Below the pieces are notes generated by a model, which made no database searches, was not told the origin of the DNA, and worked only from the letters and a program-made list of their open reading frames with translations. A DNA stretch of 8,855 nucleotides from Rhizobiaceae bacterium. Its GTDB lineage: Bacteria; Pseudomonadota; Alphaproteobacteria; Rhizobiales; Rhizobiaceae. The DNA lies in NCBI GenBank assembly GCA_016793565.1, contig JAEUMA010000313.1, positions 1 to 8,855 of the forward strand, read 5' to 3'. The translations under genes were made by a program, and so were the position numbers. Shown in pieces: positions 7,681 through 8,855 of this stretch. The stretch's first letter is position 1. The number at the start of each line of letters is the position of its first letter.

Positions 7681-8855
7681 TGGCGACGCCGCTTCCCTCC
7701 GGCAGCCCGGCCGTCGCCTTCTCCGACTGTGTCTCGGGCCGGCTGGAAGACGGCGTGCTTGTCGTCGTCATCGACAATCCCCCGGTCAACGCCGCTTCCA
7801 CCGCCGTCCGCAAGGGCCTGCTGGCGGCAATTCACCATGCGTCTGACGAGGACAGCGTGCGGGGAGTGGTGGTGACCGGCGCCGGACGCGCCTTCGTCGG
7901 CGGGGCCGACATCCGCGAATTCGACACGCCCGTCGTAGAGCCGGCGTTGCCGGAGGTGCTGGCCCTCATGGAGGGCAGCGAGAAGCCGGTCGTGGCCGCC
8001 ATCAACGGCGTAGCCCTCGGCGGCGGCTGCGAAATCGCTCTCGCATGTCATGTTCGCCTCGCTTCGGCCGAGGCGAAGCTGGGCCTGCCCGAGGTAAAGC
8101 TCGGCATTATCCCGGGCGCGGGCGGGACGCAGCGGCTGCCGCGCCTGACCGGAATGGCGGCGGCTGTCGAGATGATCGCGACGGGCCGCATCGTGAATGC
8201 CGCCGAGGCGCACAGGCTCGGCATCGTCGATACCGTCGTCCAGGGCGACCTGCTGGACACTGCCAGGAAAGAGGCGGGGCGGCTCGCCGGCGCACCACCC
8301 CGGCGCAGCGGAGAACTGCGGGTGCCGGCTTTCGACGCAGCGGTTGTCGACTCCGCCGCAGCGAAGGCGCTGGCCCGGTCGCGTGGCCAGGCCGCGCCGG
8401 CCGAGGCGATCCGGCTTGTCCGATCCGCAGCCGAACTTCCGTTCGCCGAAGCCCTTATCGAGGAGCGCGCGACGTTCTTGCGGCTGCGCGGCTCGGACCA
8501 GGCCAAGGCGCTGCGCCATGTCTTCTTCGCCGAGCGCGCCGCCGCGAAGGTTCGCGGGATCGAGGGGGCTGAACCGCGCAGCGTGCGTACCGTCGCCGTC
8601 ATAGGGGCCGGATTGATGGGGTCGGGCATCGCGGTCTGCGCGCTCGACGCCGGCTATCAGGTGATCTGCGTCGAGCAGACGGCCGAGCGGGCGGCGGCTG
8701 GACGGGACCGCATCGCCGCGCTCTACGACCGCGCCATCGCCTCCGGGCGGCTGGACGAAGCCGGCAAGGCGTCGCGGATGGCGCGGCTCAGGGTGGCGGA
8801 TCGGCTGGATGCGGTCGCCGATGCCGATCTGGTCATCGAGGCGGTGTTCGACGAT
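7680..8855 (+). CDS. Fused enoyl-CoA hydratase/3-hydroxyacyl-CoA dehydrogenase (FadB/FadJ-like), 3'-truncated
   Basis: The ATG at 7680 shares one base with the Rid stop, and the frame stays open to the last base: 392 residues visible of an expected roughly 690-720. Residues about 15-200 form a crotonase domain with FVGGADIREF, Glu118 (GGGCE) and Glu138 (GLPEVKLG), the two hydratase glutamates 20 residues apart as in the rat enzyme, then GIIPGAGGTQRL. A linker (about 205-300) leads to the NAD-binding domain, which begins TVAVIGAGLMGSG with Gly309, Gly311 and Gly314, and the window ends at LVIEAVFDD. The dehydrogenase catalytic His-Glu pair is beyond the edge. The enzyme should hydrate an enoyl-CoA and oxidise the 3-hydroxyacyl-CoA with NAD, finishing beta-oxidation of the opened ring. 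No strong ribosome site is seen, so translation is probably coupled to the Rid gene. Confidence 0.95.
   Translation, partial: MATPLPSGSPAVAFSDCVSGRLEDGVLVVVIDNPPVNAASTAVRKGLLAAIHHASDEDSVRGVVVTGAGRAFVGGADIREFDTPVVEPALPEVLALMEGSEKPVVAAINGVALGGGCEIALACHVRLASAEAKLGLPEVKLGIIPGAGGTQRLPRLTGMAAAVEMIATGRIVNAAEAHRLGIVDTVVQGDLLDTARKEAGRLAGAPPRRSGELRVPAFDAAVVDSAAAKALARSRGQAAPAEAIRLVRSAAELPFAEALIEERATFLRLRGSDQAKALRHVFFAERAAAKVRGIEGAEPRSVRTVAVIGAGLMGSGIAVCALDAGYQVICVEQTAERAAAGRDRIAALYDRAIASGRLDEAGKASRMARLRVADRLDAVADADLVIEAVFDD

Noticed and set aside
7329..8519. Long open frame on the - strand (396 codons) opposite the Rid gene and the hydratase fusion
   Set aside because: It crosses two well-supported + strand genes, has low-complexity basic composition and shows no domain.

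Overview
The window is a dense, single-direction catabolic operon on the + strand. Very high G+C, strong G/C bias at third codon positions and protein sequences of proteobacterial type suggest an alphaproteobacterium, perhaps of the Hyphomicrobiales (Rhizobiales). That placement is a judgement by eye, not a search result. There are no RNA genes, mobile elements, CRISPR arrays or convincing terminators.

Layout, left to right: 5'-truncated short-chain dehydrogenase (SDR, 2-682); MarR-type regulator (676-1143); stand-alone crotonase/enoyl-CoA hydratase-family protein with a TTG start (1140-1958); acyl-CoA dehydrogenase (1958-3133); small metal-binding cupin (3130-3582); benzoate/2-aminobenzoate-CoA ligase (3584-5203); kynureninase (5203-6396); tryptophan 2,3-dioxygenase (6393-7235); Rid-family protein (7285-7680); and a fused enoyl-CoA hydratase/3-hydroxyacyl-CoA dehydrogenase that runs off the right edge (7680-8855). 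Nine of the ten genes touch or overlap a neighbour. The only real gap is 49 bases before the Rid gene.

The genes read as one pathway. Tryptophan dioxygenase opens the indole ring to N-formylkynurenine. A formamidase, not present here, would give kynurenine. Kynureninase releases alanine and anthranilate, and the ligase makes 2-aminobenzoyl-CoA. The SDR, acyl-CoA dehydrogenase, crotonase, Rid protein and hydratase/dehydrogenase fusion fit the CoA-thioester, beta-oxidation-like route described for aerobic 2-aminobenzoate degradation in Azoarcus evansii. The key flavoenzyme of that route, 2-aminobenzoyl-CoA monooxygenase/reductase, is not in the window and would be expected just outside it. The MarR protein probably senses a pathway intermediate.

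The most interesting points are the fusion of the kynurenine route to the anthraniloyl-CoA route in one operon, a crotonase that has lost both hydratase glutamates, a Rid protein lacking the usual catalytic arginine, and a cupin with intact metal ligands but no assigned step.
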